A stretch of 64,000 nt of DNA, taken from contig NZ_QOCL01000004.1 of assembly GCF_004006665.1 (NCBI RefSeq), positions 62,001 to 126,000 of the forward strand, given 5' to 3'. Below the pieces are notes generated by a model. It was given only the letters and a program-made list of their open reading frames with translations, was not told where the DNA came from and did no database searches. Position numbers and translations under genes: made by a program. The stretch comes from Halobacteriovorax sp. HLS. Its GTDB lineage: Bacteria; Bdellovibrionota; Bacteriovoracia; Bacteriovoracales; Bacteriovoracaceae. Numbering within the stretch: position 1 is the stretch's first letter; each line of letters opens with the position of its first letter. Of the stretch, positions 1 to 8,529 are shown in pieces.

Positions 1-2
1 GA

Positions 3-245
3 AATAATGAAGTTCTAAAAGTAATCGTTGTTTCTAAGGGAAGTTCTCAGTATGGATTCGTCGTAGACGATATTAAAGATATTGGAGTAACGGAAGAGGA
101 AATTAACTTCTCTACTTCGGACAGAGACGGAATTAAAGGGACTGTCTATATTAATAATGTGACTGTAAATGTTCTAGATGTTGATCATATTATTGAGAAC
201 TATAAGAAGCCTGTTCTAAATGAAATTCTTAAGGATGCTGCTTAA
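3..245 (+). CDS. CheW-domain protein, C-terminal fragment (CheA or CheW)
   Basis: Open reading frame entering from the left edge; 80 residues are visible and the start is outside the window. The visible part reads like the last strands of a CheW-like domain: YGFVVDDIKDI matches the usual G-L-V-V-D-E-I segment, followed by TVYINNVTVNVLDVDHII. This fold couples chemoreceptors to the CheA kinase, so the protein is either the regulatory end of CheA or a CheW adaptor; the fragment cannot decide. The stop lies two bases from the stop of the convergent HD-GYP gene, and the last five codons form one arm of a perfect palindrome. Confidence 0.7.
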   Translation, partial: NNEVLKVIVVSKGSSQYGFVVDDIKDIGVTEEEINFSTSDRDGIKGTVYINNVTVNVLDVDHIIENYKKPVLNEILKDAA

Positions 246-262
246 TCTTAAGCAGCATCCTT
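231..262. terminator. Bidirectional stem-loop shared by two convergent gene ends
   Basis: Perfect inverted repeat with 15-bp arms (231-245 and 248-262) and a two-base loop centre. Each arm contains the stop codon and the last codons of one of the two convergent genes, so both proteins end in KDAA. There is only a short T run (261-263) on the plus side and the A run 231-232 on the other, so termination may lean on the stem strength. Confidence 0.75.
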
Positions 263-997
263 TGCGAAAACACCTTCTACAATTTTTAATTCAAAAGTCT
301 CAACTCCTTTAGAGTCTTCTTTTGTCATTGCCTTTATAAAGTGTTTAACAAGTTCTGGGTCAAATTGTGAACCTGAAAATTCTTCTAGTTCACTAAATGC
401 GACTTCGTATGGAAGGCCTTTTCTGTATGGTCTTGTTGAAGTCATAGCATCAAAGGTATCAGCGATTAATATTATTCGTGAAAAAAGGGGAATATTTTCT
501 CCGGCAAGCCCATCAGGGTAACCTCTTCCATCATATCTTTCATGGTGGTGTTTGGCATATGTTGCTATATCTTGAAAATATTTAAAGTCTGTTAGAATTT
601 CAGCAGTCATACTCGGGTGAGCTTTCATTTTAAGAAACTCTTCTTCTGTAAGTCTTGCGGGCTTCATTAGAACTGCATCAGGAACACCAATTTTTCCAAT
701 ATCATGAAATAAAGCTGACATTTCTAACTCATACATCTCTTCAGGATTTAACCCTAGTTCCTGGCCAAGAGTTACACTATAGAATGCTACCCTCATACTA
801 TGACCGTAAGTATAATTATCCTTCGCATCTAGAGCACGCAGCATAGTTTTAACGGCCATCTCGCACATTTCTCTTTGTTGATCTCGCAACTCTCTAACTT
901 GTTTAACAAGATCAAGCATCGCTACATTAGCGATTACATTTTGTAATGAAATGACGTTATCTTTCTTTTTTTCCATAATATAGCTCTTTGCTCGCAT
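248..997 (-). CDS. HD-GYP domain phosphodiesterase (cyclic-di-GMP type)
   Basis: A single-domain HD-GYP protein of 249 residues with a short N-terminal helix and no receiver or sensor domain. Visible motifs: H66, the HD pair H98-D99 followed by GKIGVPD, H127, the signature HHERYDGRGYP at about 151-161, and D180 in ILIADTFDAMTSTRPYR. All usual metal ligands are present, so it is expected to hydrolyse cyclic di-GMP in the cytoplasm. It faces a CheW-domain gene with two bases between the stops. The start at 997 has a poor ribosome site; an internal ATG at 976 (MEKKKDN) is an alternative. Confidence 0.9.
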   Translation of the reverse strand: MRAKSYIMEKKKDNVISLQNVIANVAMLDLVKQVRELRDQQREMCEMAVKTMLRALDAKDNYTYGHSMRVAFYSVTLGQELGLNPEEMYELEMSALFHDIGKIGVPDAVLMKPARLTEEEFLKMKAHPSMTAEILTDFKYFQDIATYAKHHHERYDGRGYPDGLAGENIPLFSRIILIADTFDAMTSTRPYRKGLPYEVAFSELEEFSGSQFDPELVKHFIKAMTKEDSKGVETFELKIVEGVFAKDAA

Positions 998-1044
998 TGA
1001 GTTTATTTTATAGCGTGCTTATGAATTATCGTAATATTGAGTAA

Positions 1045-1079
1045 AAACCTTTAGATTTATCGGTGAGCTTCAAAGGTTT
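1045..1079 (-). promoter_or_regulatory. Inverted repeat and sigma-28-like -10 upstream of the HD-GYP gene
   Basis: An 8-bp perfect inverted repeat (AAACCTTT at 1045-1052, AAAGGTTT at 1072-1079) lies 50-80 bases upstream of the HD-GYP start. Within its loop, the minus strand reads ACCGATAA (1064-1057), seven of eight bases of the sigma-28 -10 element GCCGATAA. No convincing -35 was found at the usual distance, so this is a weak call. Confidence 0.25.
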
Positions 1080-1228
1080 CAGTAGGTTAGGGTGGTCTTG
1101 TTATTTTATTTAGTGCCAAAGATTTGGGTCTACTTCTGAGAGTAGAATTTTACCTAACTATTCAAAATTAATGAAGCTTGTTAGACTTAAAGTATCGGAA
1201 TTAGGTATTAAATTAGAAATAGGAAAAT

Positions 1229-2329
1229 ATGAAAAAAATCGTAGTCGTCTCATGTGAAGATGAAATCAAAAAGTACTTTTCAAGTCTCGAAAATAATTAC
1301 ATTTGTGAAGTTATTCCTTTTAACTATGAGCAAAGTCATGTTTTTGAAAACCTATTAAGTGACGATGAGGCGCTGATTATTCTTTCTATTCGTAAGTGGG
1401 AAGTTTTCAAAAGTTTTTTAGATAATAATCGAATGAGGATAAACGGTACAATTGTAATCGCTGGTGTAAGTACTGAGTTAGATCAAAAAGTTGTTAAAGA
1501 CCTTTGCAAGGTTGATCGCTTTATAAAAGGAGTTATTAACACTGATCTCGATATAGAACTCAATTATCCATGGTTCAATCTACTTGTTAACCCTACATTT
1601 TCTGGAATAGACCAAGACGAATTAGAAGTCGTTGGTGCCAATATTGATACAATTGTCTCGAGCGCAATTGTTGAACTGGAAAGGCTTAAGACAATTCATG
1701 AAAAACTCGTACCTATTAGAGAAGAAAAATTTAAGGGCCTAAGTGCTATAAGTAAGTTTGGAGCTGGTGAAAGTGCTGGAGGGGAATTCTTTGATGTTCT
1801 TTCCAATGATAAGGAAGTACTTATGCTTGTTGCTCGTTCGCGGTCTTATCTTGTCTCTAGTATGATAATGGGACAATTTGACGAGCTTAGAAGTGTTCAA
1901 AATTTTAATAATGATAAAATTACTGAGTATATTGAAAACGTTCAAAATGAAATTGCACAGGCCAAGCTAAAAGAAGAGAAGAGAAAGTTAGACTTACTCT
2001 TTGTTCGAATAGATCTAAAGACTATGAAGGGGCAGGTCTGGCGTTCTGGCGGAAGTCTGCTGCTTAATGATGGAAAAGTTGTCACAGAGGAAAGTTTTAC
2101 TTTGAATCGAAGCTCAAAATTAATGGTTCTTTCGAGTGGGTTATTAGAAAATTCTCCAGGTAAAGAAGCGTTAATTTCTACAGCAGTAGAAAAAAAATCT
2201 GAAACATCACGTGAAATATTAAATGAAGTCTTCTATACTCTAAGAAATGAGAAGAAAGGAATGTTCTTTTCACACGATGCAACTATGCTTGTTTTTGAGG
2301 TCGATAAAAATGCAATTCTTCAGATTTAG
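1229..2329 (+). CDS. Receiver-like plus degenerate SpoIIE/PP2C-type phosphatase
   Basis: 366 residues. Residues 1-120 look like a receiver-type fold (MKKIVVVSCEDEI start, strand-helix alternation) without the normal phospho-acceptor context. Residues 165-366 follow the SpoIIE/RsbU order: GAGESAGGEFFDV (about 178-190), LLFVRIDLKTMKGQVWRSGG, KLMVLSSGLLE and HDATMLVFEV near the end. In active enzymes these read GGDfyD, GH..p, TDGl.E and DDiTl. Here the metal-binding GGD is GGE (E186), TDG is SSG and DDxT is HDxT (H349), so activity may be lost or altered. The start ATG follows GGAAAAT. It probably works in a partner-switch or two-component type pathway. Confidence 0.65.
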   Translation: MKKIVVVSCEDEIKKYFSSLENNYICEVIPFNYEQSHVFENLLSDDEALIILSIRKWEVFKSFLDNNRMRINGTIVIAGVSTELDQKVVKDLCKVDRFIKGVINTDLDIELNYPWFNLLVNPTFSGIDQDELEVVGANIDTIVSSAIVELERLKTIHEKLVPIREEKFKGLSAISKFGAGESAGGEFFDVLSNDKEVLMLVARSRSYLVSSMIMGQFDELRSVQNFNNDKITEYIENVQNEIAQAKLKEEKRKLDLLFVRIDLKTMKGQVWRSGGSLLLNDGKVVTEESFTLNRSSKLMVLSSGLLENSPGKEALISTAVEKKSETSREILNEVFYTLRNEKKGMFFSHDATMLVFEVDKNAILQI

Positions 2330-2897
2330 TATTATTTTCTTATTATTACAAACGAATGGTTTTTCAGCTGAAATGTTTAGTGACATGGAATGTTTGAATT
2401 CAAATTTTGATTCGACAGTAGAGCACAAGGCCATGCCTTTTGGACTTTCCAAAAATATTGTTACTGTATCAAAGAGTGAATGTCTTTTAACAATTGCTCA
2501 CTCTAAACTCAAGTTTATAAAAAGTCATTGGACGATAGATGTCTGTAGAGGCCCTGTTCACATTAAAAAAACTTCAGGTGCTGTAGAAGTGCTAAAGCGT
2601 GAAAAAGGGTGTTTAGAAGGTTCAAGTGAGTATTGTAAAGAAGTGAAGAAGATTGAAACGATCTTACAAGATGATGGGTTAATTTTTGCAACTGGACAAA
2701 AAGAAGATATTTCAAATGAACATGGAAAAATTTATTGCTCGGTTTTACTTTTAAAGAGATATCTCGGAGATGGGATAATTTTTAATAGAGGAAGTGATTA
2801 TCAAGGAATTCTACTCAACGGAGTTAATCAAAAAGCTTTAAATAAAGTTAATTCTGATGAATCTACTCCTGTTGAAGATGGTCCTGCTGAGTTTTAA
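2310..2897 (+). CDS. Secreted or periplasmic protein, unknown function
   Basis: I chose the ATG at 2310, which overlaps the end of the phosphatase gene by 20 bases, because it gives a clean signal peptide (MQFFRFSIIFLLLQTNGFSA) of a normal length; longer frames start inside the upstream gene. The mature part of about 175 residues has seven cysteines (for example DMECLNS, SECLLT, DVCRGP, GCLEGSSEYC, IYCSVL), which suits disulfide bonding outside the cytoplasm. No family is recognised. The stop abuts the convergent cystathionine lyase gene, one base apart. Confidence 0.7.
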   Translation: MQFFRFSIIFLLLQTNGFSAEMFSDMECLNSNFDSTVEHKAMPFGLSKNIVTVSKSECLLTIAHSKLKFIKSHWTIDVCRGPVHIKKTSGAVEVLKREKGCLEGSSEYCKEVKKIETILQDDGLIFATGQKEDISNEHGKIYCSVLLLKRYLGDGIIFNRGSDYQGILLNGVNQKALNKVNSDESTPVEDGPAEF

Positions 2898-2898
2898 T

Positions 2899-4068
2899 TT
2901 ATTTTACTGAATTTAGGGCCTGAGCTAGGTCCTGAATTAGGTCATCAACATTTTCTATACCAACAGACAAACGTATCAAGTTATCTTTAATTCCAAGCTG
3001 GAGTCTTGTTTCCTTAGGGATTGAAGCATGTGTCATTATGGCAGGATGCTCAATTAGACTTTCAACTCCTCCTAGACTTTCCGCAAGTGAGAATAGGTTT
3101 ACTTTTTGAAGAAATTTCTTAGAAGTATTTAGATTTCCTTTTAAAAAGAAAGTAATCATTCCACCGGTGCCACTCATCTGTTTCTTTGCAATAGAGTGTT
3201 GTGGATGACTTTTTAATCCAGGGTAAAGTACTTTTTCAATTTGAGGGTGAGACTCTAACCACTTTGAAATTTTTAATGCATTCTTTTGATGTGCTTCCAT
3301 CCTAATGGAAAGAGTTTTAATTCCCCTTAGCACTAACCAGGAATCAAATGGAGACTGGCATGGCCCAAGAGAGTTTTGGAGCTTCCAAAGTTTTTTGTAG
3401 AGAGTCGTATCATTTAATATGAGCGCTCCTCCAACAACATCGCTATGACCGTTAATATATTTAGTCATAGAGTGTAGAACAATATCTGCACCTAAGTTGA
3501 GAGGGTTTTGGAAGTAGGGACTCATGAAAGTGTTATCGACTAAGGTTTTCACTTTTGATTGCTTTGCTAGAGTTACAACTTTCTTAATGTCTGTAATTTT
3601 CAAAAGAGGATTAGTTGGAGTCTCAATCCAGAGTAAGCTTGGTTTGTGCTCTTTTATTTTGCTAGCTAATTCTTTTGTATCAGTAGTATCTACAAAGACA
3701 ATTTTGTGTAGCTCGTGAAAAACTGTTGTGAAAAGACGATAAGTTCCACCATATACATCATCACCACATAGAATAGTCGATCCGGCCGGAAGAGCATGCA
3801 TAACTAGCATTGCCGAAGAAATACCACTGGCCGTAACCAGGGCATATTTTCCATTTTCAAGAGCAGCTAAGCACTCTTCAAGTCTTGTTCTAGTTGGGTT
3901 ATGTGAACGAGTATACTCATAGCCGGAATGCACTCCTGGACTAGACTGCACATATGTTGTCGTTTGATAAATAGGGGGCATTATTGCGCCCGTTTCTTTA
4001 TCTGGATGTCCACCAACATGTATGCATTTAGATGCCTTGTCTAAGCTTTTGAGAATACTCTTTTTCAC
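2899..4068 (-). CDS. Cystathionine gamma-lyase / gamma-synthase family PLP enzyme
   Basis: 389 residues, the full length of the Cys/Met-metabolism PLP enzyme family. The PLP lysine is K203 in HSMTKYINGHSDVVGG; YEYTRSHNPTR near 51-60 and SLAESLGGVESLIEHPA near the C-terminus are typical. The family includes gamma-synthase (MetB) and gamma-lyase. The gene sits directly after cystathionine beta-synthase, so the lyase step (cystathionine to cysteine, 2-oxobutanoate and ammonia) is the better inference. The start is GTG at 4068-4066, overlapping the upstream TAG stop by one base (TAGTG), so translation is probably coupled. Confidence 0.88.
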   Translation of the reverse strand: MKKSILKSLDKASKCIHVGGHPDKETGAIMPPIYQTTTYVQSSPGVHSGYEYTRSHNPTRTRLEECLAALENGKYALVTASGISSAMLVMHALPAGSTILCGDDVYGGTYRLFTTVFHELHKIVFVDTTDTKELASKIKEHKPSLLWIETPTNPLLKITDIKKVVTLAKQSKVKTLVDNTFMSPYFQNPLNLGADIVLHSMTKYINGHSDVVGGALILNDTTLYKKLWKLQNSLGPCQSPFDSWLVLRGIKTLSIRMEAHQKNALKISKWLESHPQIEKVLYPGLKSHPQHSIAKKQMSGTGGMITFFLKGNLNTSKKFLQKVNLFSLAESLGGVESLIEHPAIMTHASIPKETRLQLGIKDNLIRLSVGIENVDDLIQDLAQALNSVK

Positions 4069-5450
4069 TAAATATTACCCTTTTTAGAAAAATATTGAAG
4101 AACATCGATTTCAGTTAGGATGTCTTTAAGTTTTCCGTTTTCTGTAATCAGGGCGACTTCTTTCTTAAGAAGTGCCTCTGCAACAGTTTCTAATAGTTCA
4201 TTTTGATCAACAATTTGAAACTTTGAAGTTGAAGCTAGAGAGATATTATCATCTTTTGCAAACTCACCCATAAGCACAGGCTTAACAAGATTCTTTTCGG
4301 CAACTAGACCAACAATTTCTTGTGCAGAGTTGATAACAGGCAATTGCGATACACCGTTAGTATCCATTATATCGATTGCCTGACCAATAGTTGAAGTATC
4401 GTTTATTGTGAATATTGAACCTTTTTTTCCAATATCATTAAGTACATCCTTAATTTGAACGTTAAACGAAGCGTCCAGGTAACCATTGTCACTCATCCAA
4501 TCATCATTGTAGATCTTCGAAGCATATCTATTTCCTGAGTCATGTAAAAGTATCAAAATTTTCTTCTTGGTCTTTTGCTTTTTAGCATATTTTAGAGCTC
4601 CGCAAATGGCCGCCCCAGCAGAACCTCCTGCGTAAATACCTTCTTCTTTGAGAAGTCTTCTAGTCATTAAAAAACTTTCCTTATCTCCAACAACTTCGAA
4701 GTCATCAATTACATCAAAGTCATAATTTCCAGGAATAAAATCTTCTCCAACACCTTCAAGAACATAGGACTTGGCTTCACAAATTTCACCTGTCTTCTTA
4801 TAATGAGCTATAATTGATCCTTCACAATCAATTCCAACAATTTCTACATTAGGCATTTTCTCTTTAAAGTACTTTCCACAACCAGTTATTGTTCCACCTG
4901 TTCCTACTCCGGCCATAAATACGTCAAAATCTCCAGACGTCTGTTCGTACATTTCTGGAGCAGTCCAGTTGTAGTGAGTATTTCTATTATGAATATTGTC
5001 GTATTGGTTTACGTAGAATGAATTTGGTATAGTTTCAGCTAATCTCTTTGAAACACTATAGTAAGATCTTGGGTCATCTGGTTCAACATTTGTAGGACAT
5101 ACAACGACCTTTGCTCCAAAAGCTCTTAGGTTATCGATTTTTTCCTGAGATTGTTTATCAGCGAGCACAAAAATACACTTATATTTGTGAACAGCTGCCC
5201 ACATAGCTAGACCGACACCTGTATTTCCAGAGGTACCTTCGATAATTGTTCCACCTGGCTTTAAATCACCTTCTTTAACGGCCTGATCAAGCATATATGC
5301 GCCAATTCTATCTTTAGTAGAACCACCAGGATTCATAAATTCTAGTTTTACATAAATATCTGAATCTACCTCATTGGCTAGACTATTTAATTTTACAATT
5401 GGGGTACCACCGATGGCCTCAACTACATTTGGTTTTGCACCTTTCATCAT
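4068..5450 (-). CDS. cbs: Cystathionine beta-synthase with CBS-domain pair
   Basis: 460 residues. The catalytic PLP domain (about 1-320) has NPGGSTKDRI with the lysine at K46, EGTSGNTGVGLA and the phosphate-binding GTGGTITG loop. A pair of CBS domains follows (about 335-455), where activity is likely tuned by a ligand. It condenses serine with homocysteine to cystathionine, the first step of reverse transsulfuration. A pure cysteine synthase would normally lack the CBS pair and be near 310 residues. The start ATG at 5450 is preceded by GGAGCAAAAT on the minus strand. Upstream is glutamate-cysteine ligase, which uses the cysteine made here. Confidence 0.9.
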   Translation of the reverse strand: MMKGAKPNVVEAIGGTPIVKLNSLANEVDSDIYVKLEFMNPGGSTKDRIGAYMLDQAVKEGDLKPGGTIIEGTSGNTGVGLAMWAAVHKYKCIFVLADKQSQEKIDNLRAFGAKVVVCPTNVEPDDPRSYYSVSKRLAETIPNSFYVNQYDNIHNRNTHYNWTAPEMYEQTSGDFDVFMAGVGTGGTITGCGKYFKEKMPNVEIVGIDCEGSIIAHYKKTGEICEAKSYVLEGVGEDFIPGNYDFDVIDDFEVVGDKESFLMTRRLLKEEGIYAGGSAGAAICGALKYAKKQKTKKKILILLHDSGNRYASKIYNDDWMSDNGYLDASFNVQIKDVLNDIGKKGSIFTINDTSTIGQAIDIMDTNGVSQLPVINSAQEIVGLVAEKNLVKPVLMGEFAKDDNISLASTSKFQIVDQNELLETVAEALLKKEVALITENGKLKDILTEIDVLQYFSKKGNI

Positions 5451-5460
5451 ATTTTGCTCC

Positions 5461-6681
5461 TTAATTTAATACTTCTTTAATTTCAAATGTACTTGCAAGA
5501 GTTGCAAGTCGTGCGACAACGGTATACATCGCTTCTTTAGATTGGAAGTCGCTATTTTCTTTAATTTCACTAATGCAGAACTTTCTAAAAACCATTCCCT
5601 TAGAGTTAAGGTTTGAATCAGTTCCCTTGTCTTTATTTACTCTCATAAATCCACCAACACTCTTTCCATCTACTAAGTAGATTGCAACTTCTGCTGGCAT
5701 ATCATCATACTTGATCATTGTTTCAACACCTTCCTGGACTAGAAGAGATGTAAACTTTATTTTATTTTTTCCAATATCCATTTTGTTACGTGCTTTGCGG
5801 TTCATAGAGATTATTTCCTCACCTGAAGAGACAACACTAATTCCCATTCCATAAGTACCTTTGGATGCTTTTACAAATACTTTCTTTTCTTCACTTAATT
5901 GAGATTTTATTTCATCTACTGCACTTCCTAATCTTTCTAGTCCTTGCTTAGAAGAAAAATCGACATCCTCAACGGCTATAAACTTTGCTTGTAAAATGTC
6001 TGGATTAATAGAAAACTCTTTTGCAAACTCTTCAACAACTTTTTTGTAAAAAGCAAAGTGCTTATTCTTTTGTCGTGCGTACCATCCAATAAGCGGAGTA
6101 GGATTAATTGGGGTTTTGATTTGATTCCATTCAATATCTATCTTATCAGATTGATCATTATTGAGAATAGCAAAGTCTATCTCAGTATTTTCTGAGAAAA
6201 GGATTCCATCTTTAACAGTTACTTTATTTATTTCAAGATCAAAATTTGAGTGAGACACAAGTTCCAATTTATCTTGACCATTGAAGAGATTTTCATCAAA
6301 GCTTATAAAGACAACTTCGTAGCCTGCATCTCTAATGGCCTTCCCTAGTATTGCTAAATGATCGAGGTAGAAAAGGTTTTTAGTGTGTGACTCTGGTATA
6401 ATTCCCACAGTCTTAGCTTGAGGTACAATCGACTTAATTACATTTTCAAAAATTGATGATGAAAAATCCAAATCTAGTGCACATAAATTATTAAAACCTG
6501 CAGGATACATATTGTGATCGACTGGAGCTAGTTTTGTTTTGCTCTCTCTTATATCGACACTTGAATAAAGAGGAGTAAAGGCCACTTCAAATTTTGAGTC
6601 CAAGTAATCGTTAATTCTATTCCAATGAGAAGTTGTGAATTTTTCAAATTCATCTTTTGTATTAATTTCAAATGACATCAT
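5461..6681 (-). CDS. gshA: Glutamate-cysteine ligase (proteobacterial GshA type)
   Basis: 406 residues. The N-terminal pattern LYSSVDIRESKTKLAPVDHN followed by MYPAGFNN is characteristic of the glutamate-cysteine ligase family first described in acidithiobacilli and common in proteobacteria (TIGR02049-like), distinct from E. coli GshA. KASKGTYGMGISVV looks like an ATP-grasp-type nucleotide loop. The product joins glutamate and cysteine, the committed step of glutathione synthesis; no gshB is in the window. The gene lies 10 bases upstream of cbs and 6 bases after an ArsA-like gene on the same strand. GGAGTTA precedes the ATG. Confidence 0.85.
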   Translation of the reverse strand: MMSFEINTKDEFEKFTTSHWNRINDYLDSKFEVAFTPLYSSVDIRESKTKLAPVDHNMYPAGFNNLCALDLDFSSSIFENVIKSIVPQAKTVGIIPESHTKNLFYLDHLAILGKAIRDAGYEVVFISFDENLFNGQDKLELVSHSNFDLEINKVTVKDGILFSENTEIDFAILNNDQSDKIDIEWNQIKTPINPTPLIGWYARQKNKHFAFYKKVVEEFAKEFSINPDILQAKFIAVEDVDFSSKQGLERLGSAVDEIKSQLSEEKKVFVKASKGTYGMGISVVSSGEEIISMNRKARNKMDIGKNKIKFTSLLVQEGVETMIKYDDMPAEVAIYLVDGKSVGGFMRVNKDKGTDSNLNSKGMVFRKFCISEIKENSDFQSKEAMYTVVARLATLASTFEIKEVLN

Positions 6682-6687
6682 TAACTC

Positions 6688-7740
6688 CTAGGCCGGAAGA
6701 AGTTTCCATCCACTGGCCAGGTCAGTTACATGGACCTTGGGTTCGGAAGATAAGATCTCGGAAAACTCGAGAACTTTTTTAAAGTTGTTGCCGGCAAACA
6801 TTTTTAACTCATTTTCTCTGGTGAGCATAGTGGATTTAAGTGTTTTTAACTTAGACTCTTGAGGATGCCAATTATCAAGAAACGGTTTTAAGCACTTATT
6901 TACTGCAAGATAATTGTCACCATGCATAAAGTCTTTAGCTTCGGTAAATAAACTCATGGCCTCTCCAACTTTATGGTGTTCAGCTGATGAGACTAAGAAC
7001 CAGTTTGAGAAGTCTTCTTTACCGAGTTCTTTTTGAAAATCTATTGCCGAAGTAAAGTGTTCACGACAGCGATATAATAGACTGACTGCGTCTATGAAGA
7101 TGTCAACAAAGTCACCACCTGTGACTTTCTCTAGATAGCTAAGAAGTTTTTTTACTCCAGATGAAACGAGTTTTCCTAAGAATTTCTTTGGCGCCGATTC
7201 TCCTGAAACTTTCTTTCCAAGAAACTTAAAAATTTCTACAAAACTCTTATCAAAAAAGTGTTCAATTTTTCTTGTTGCGCCTAAGAAGTCTAAGAAGTGC
7301 TTACCTGGAGGAGTATCTAAAACAACTGTATCGTAATTTCCTGTTGCTAAGTGAAACTGAACTTCAAGAACTGCCATTATTTCATTCATTCCACCATAAG
7401 GTTTGGTCAGAACTTTGAGAATTCTATTGTCTAATTCTTTTTCGAGTCCTTCTGCCTTAGCGATACGCTCTAAAGTATGTGAAGGAGATAGTAGTAAAGC
7501 ATCAAAAGTATTCTCAACATTATCTTCACTGAAGTTTTGAGTATCTATTTTCTTTAGAATTCCTGAGTCTGAATCTTGAAGCCCGAGAACTTGCTTGAGT
7601 CTCTTTGCTGGATCTATGGTAATTAGAAGAACTTTGAGTCCTTTTTCTGAGAGAGCTACAGCTCTAGAGGTCGCTAATGTTGTTTTTCCAACACCACCAG
7701 TTCCGCAAAAAATCTCAACTCTCTTATTGGGAATGCTCAT
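6688..7740 (-). CDS. ArsA/Get3-family ATPase (longer paralogue)
   Basis: 350 residues. The deviant Walker A loop GTGGVGKTT is at about 12-20, switch II reads VLDTPPGKHFLDFL, and LITIDPAKRL follows strand two, all typical of the ArsA/Get3 branch of the SIMIBI ATPases. Only one ATPase domain is present, so it resembles bacterial Get3-like proteins more than tandem ArsA arsenite pumps. No arsB or arsR is nearby. It starts inside the end of the shorter paralogue (4-base overlap), so the two are likely made together. The substrate is unknown; membrane-protein targeting and envelope roles are both only inferences. Confidence 0.8.
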   Translation of the reverse strand: MSIPNKRVEIFCGTGGVGKTTLATSRAVALSEKGLKVLLITIDPAKRLKQVLGLQDSDSGILKKIDTQNFSEDNVENTFDALLLSPSHTLERIAKAEGLEKELDNRILKVLTKPYGGMNEIMAVLEVQFHLATGNYDTVVLDTPPGKHFLDFLGATRKIEHFFDKSFVEIFKFLGKKVSGESAPKKFLGKLVSSGVKKLLSYLEKVTGGDFVDIFIDAVSLLYRCREHFTSAIDFQKELGKEDFSNWFLVSSAEHHKVGEAMSLFTEAKDFMHGDNYLAVNKCLKPFLDNWHPQESKLKTLKSTMLTRENELKMFAGNNFKKVLEFSEILSSEPKVHVTDLASGWKLLPA

Positions 7741-8528
7741 ATTAGCTCCTCTAAGTGTGAGTTTGAAAGCTCGGTCATAACAGCTTTAAAGTTTGGAGCG
7801 AGACAATGAGGAATCTTTTCTAAAATTTTCCCATTAAATTCATTAATAACTGATAGTTCTAAATCTTTCTTTGTTTGCAAAAAACTCGGCAATTCTTCGT
7901 CAGTGTTTAAGATAGGCGAGAGACAATCATTTGCAACTAGATGAGTATTTTCAAAATCTAATTTTTTCAAATGGTCAATTACTTCTATAGACTCATTAAG
8001 GGCCATTTTGGTTGGAAGTGAGATAATTAAATTCTTTAAAATATCTTTTCCATAAATAAAGTCATGCATTCTCTTGATGTCTTCAACGAGAAGACCTGAG
8101 CCAAAAATTTCTTTAAAGTTATGTGAGGACTCAAACATTGTCAAAGCGTGACCGCTTGAAGGTGAGTCTAATACAATTGTTAGGTTAGGATCAGACTCCA
8201 GTAGATCTATAATGTGGCCGAGTAAGATCATATGGCCTAGGCCTGGAATCATATTGAATAACGATTTAAAAAATGGAGTTTTCATTATCCAATTTGCAAC
8301 AAGTTCTGAGTTTAGCTTCTTTCCCATGTAAGTTTTTGCAGACTCAATGAGATCAAAGTGAACAAATGGAATATCTAATTGAGTGCACAAGTCAGATTGG
8401 TTCTCCTGGTCAAAGCTATTGTATAGAACCTTGACCCCTCTTTGTGATAGTTTCTTTGCAAGTGAGAGCGCGACTGAAGTTTTACCGACACCGCCTTTAC
8501 CAGTTACTATGTATAGACGGTGTGCCAT
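7737..8528 (-). CDS. ArsA/Get3-family ATPase (shorter paralogue)
   Basis: 263 residues. Walker A is TGKGGVGKTS at about 9-18, and VLDSPSSGHALTMFES stands where the switch II DTPPxGHxL lies. It is about 90 residues shorter than its neighbour. VLYNSFDQENQSDL replaces the usual DPA motif after strand two, so it is the more diverged member. A heterodimer with the neighbouring ATPase is plausible because genes for heteromeric SIMIBI ATPases often overlap like this. It begins one base after the stop of an outer-membrane barrel gene on the same strand. Confidence 0.75.
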   Translation of the reverse strand: MAHRLYIVTGKGGVGKTSVALSLAKKLSQRGVKVLYNSFDQENQSDLCTQLDIPFVHFDLIESAKTYMGKKLNSELVANWIMKTPFFKSLFNMIPGLGHMILLGHIIDLLESDPNLTIVLDSPSSGHALTMFESSHNFKEIFGSGLLVEDIKRMHDFIYGKDILKNLIISLPTKMALNESIEVIDHLKKLDFENTHLVANDCLSPILNTDEELPSFLQTKKDLELSVINEFNGKILEKIPHCLAPNFKAVMTELSNSHLEELI

Positions 8529-8529
8529 A

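Noticed and set aside
1000-1090. Possible c-di-GMP riboswitch before the HD-GYP gene
   Set aside because: The hairpin is there, but none of the conserved GEMM bases or the second helix are visible.
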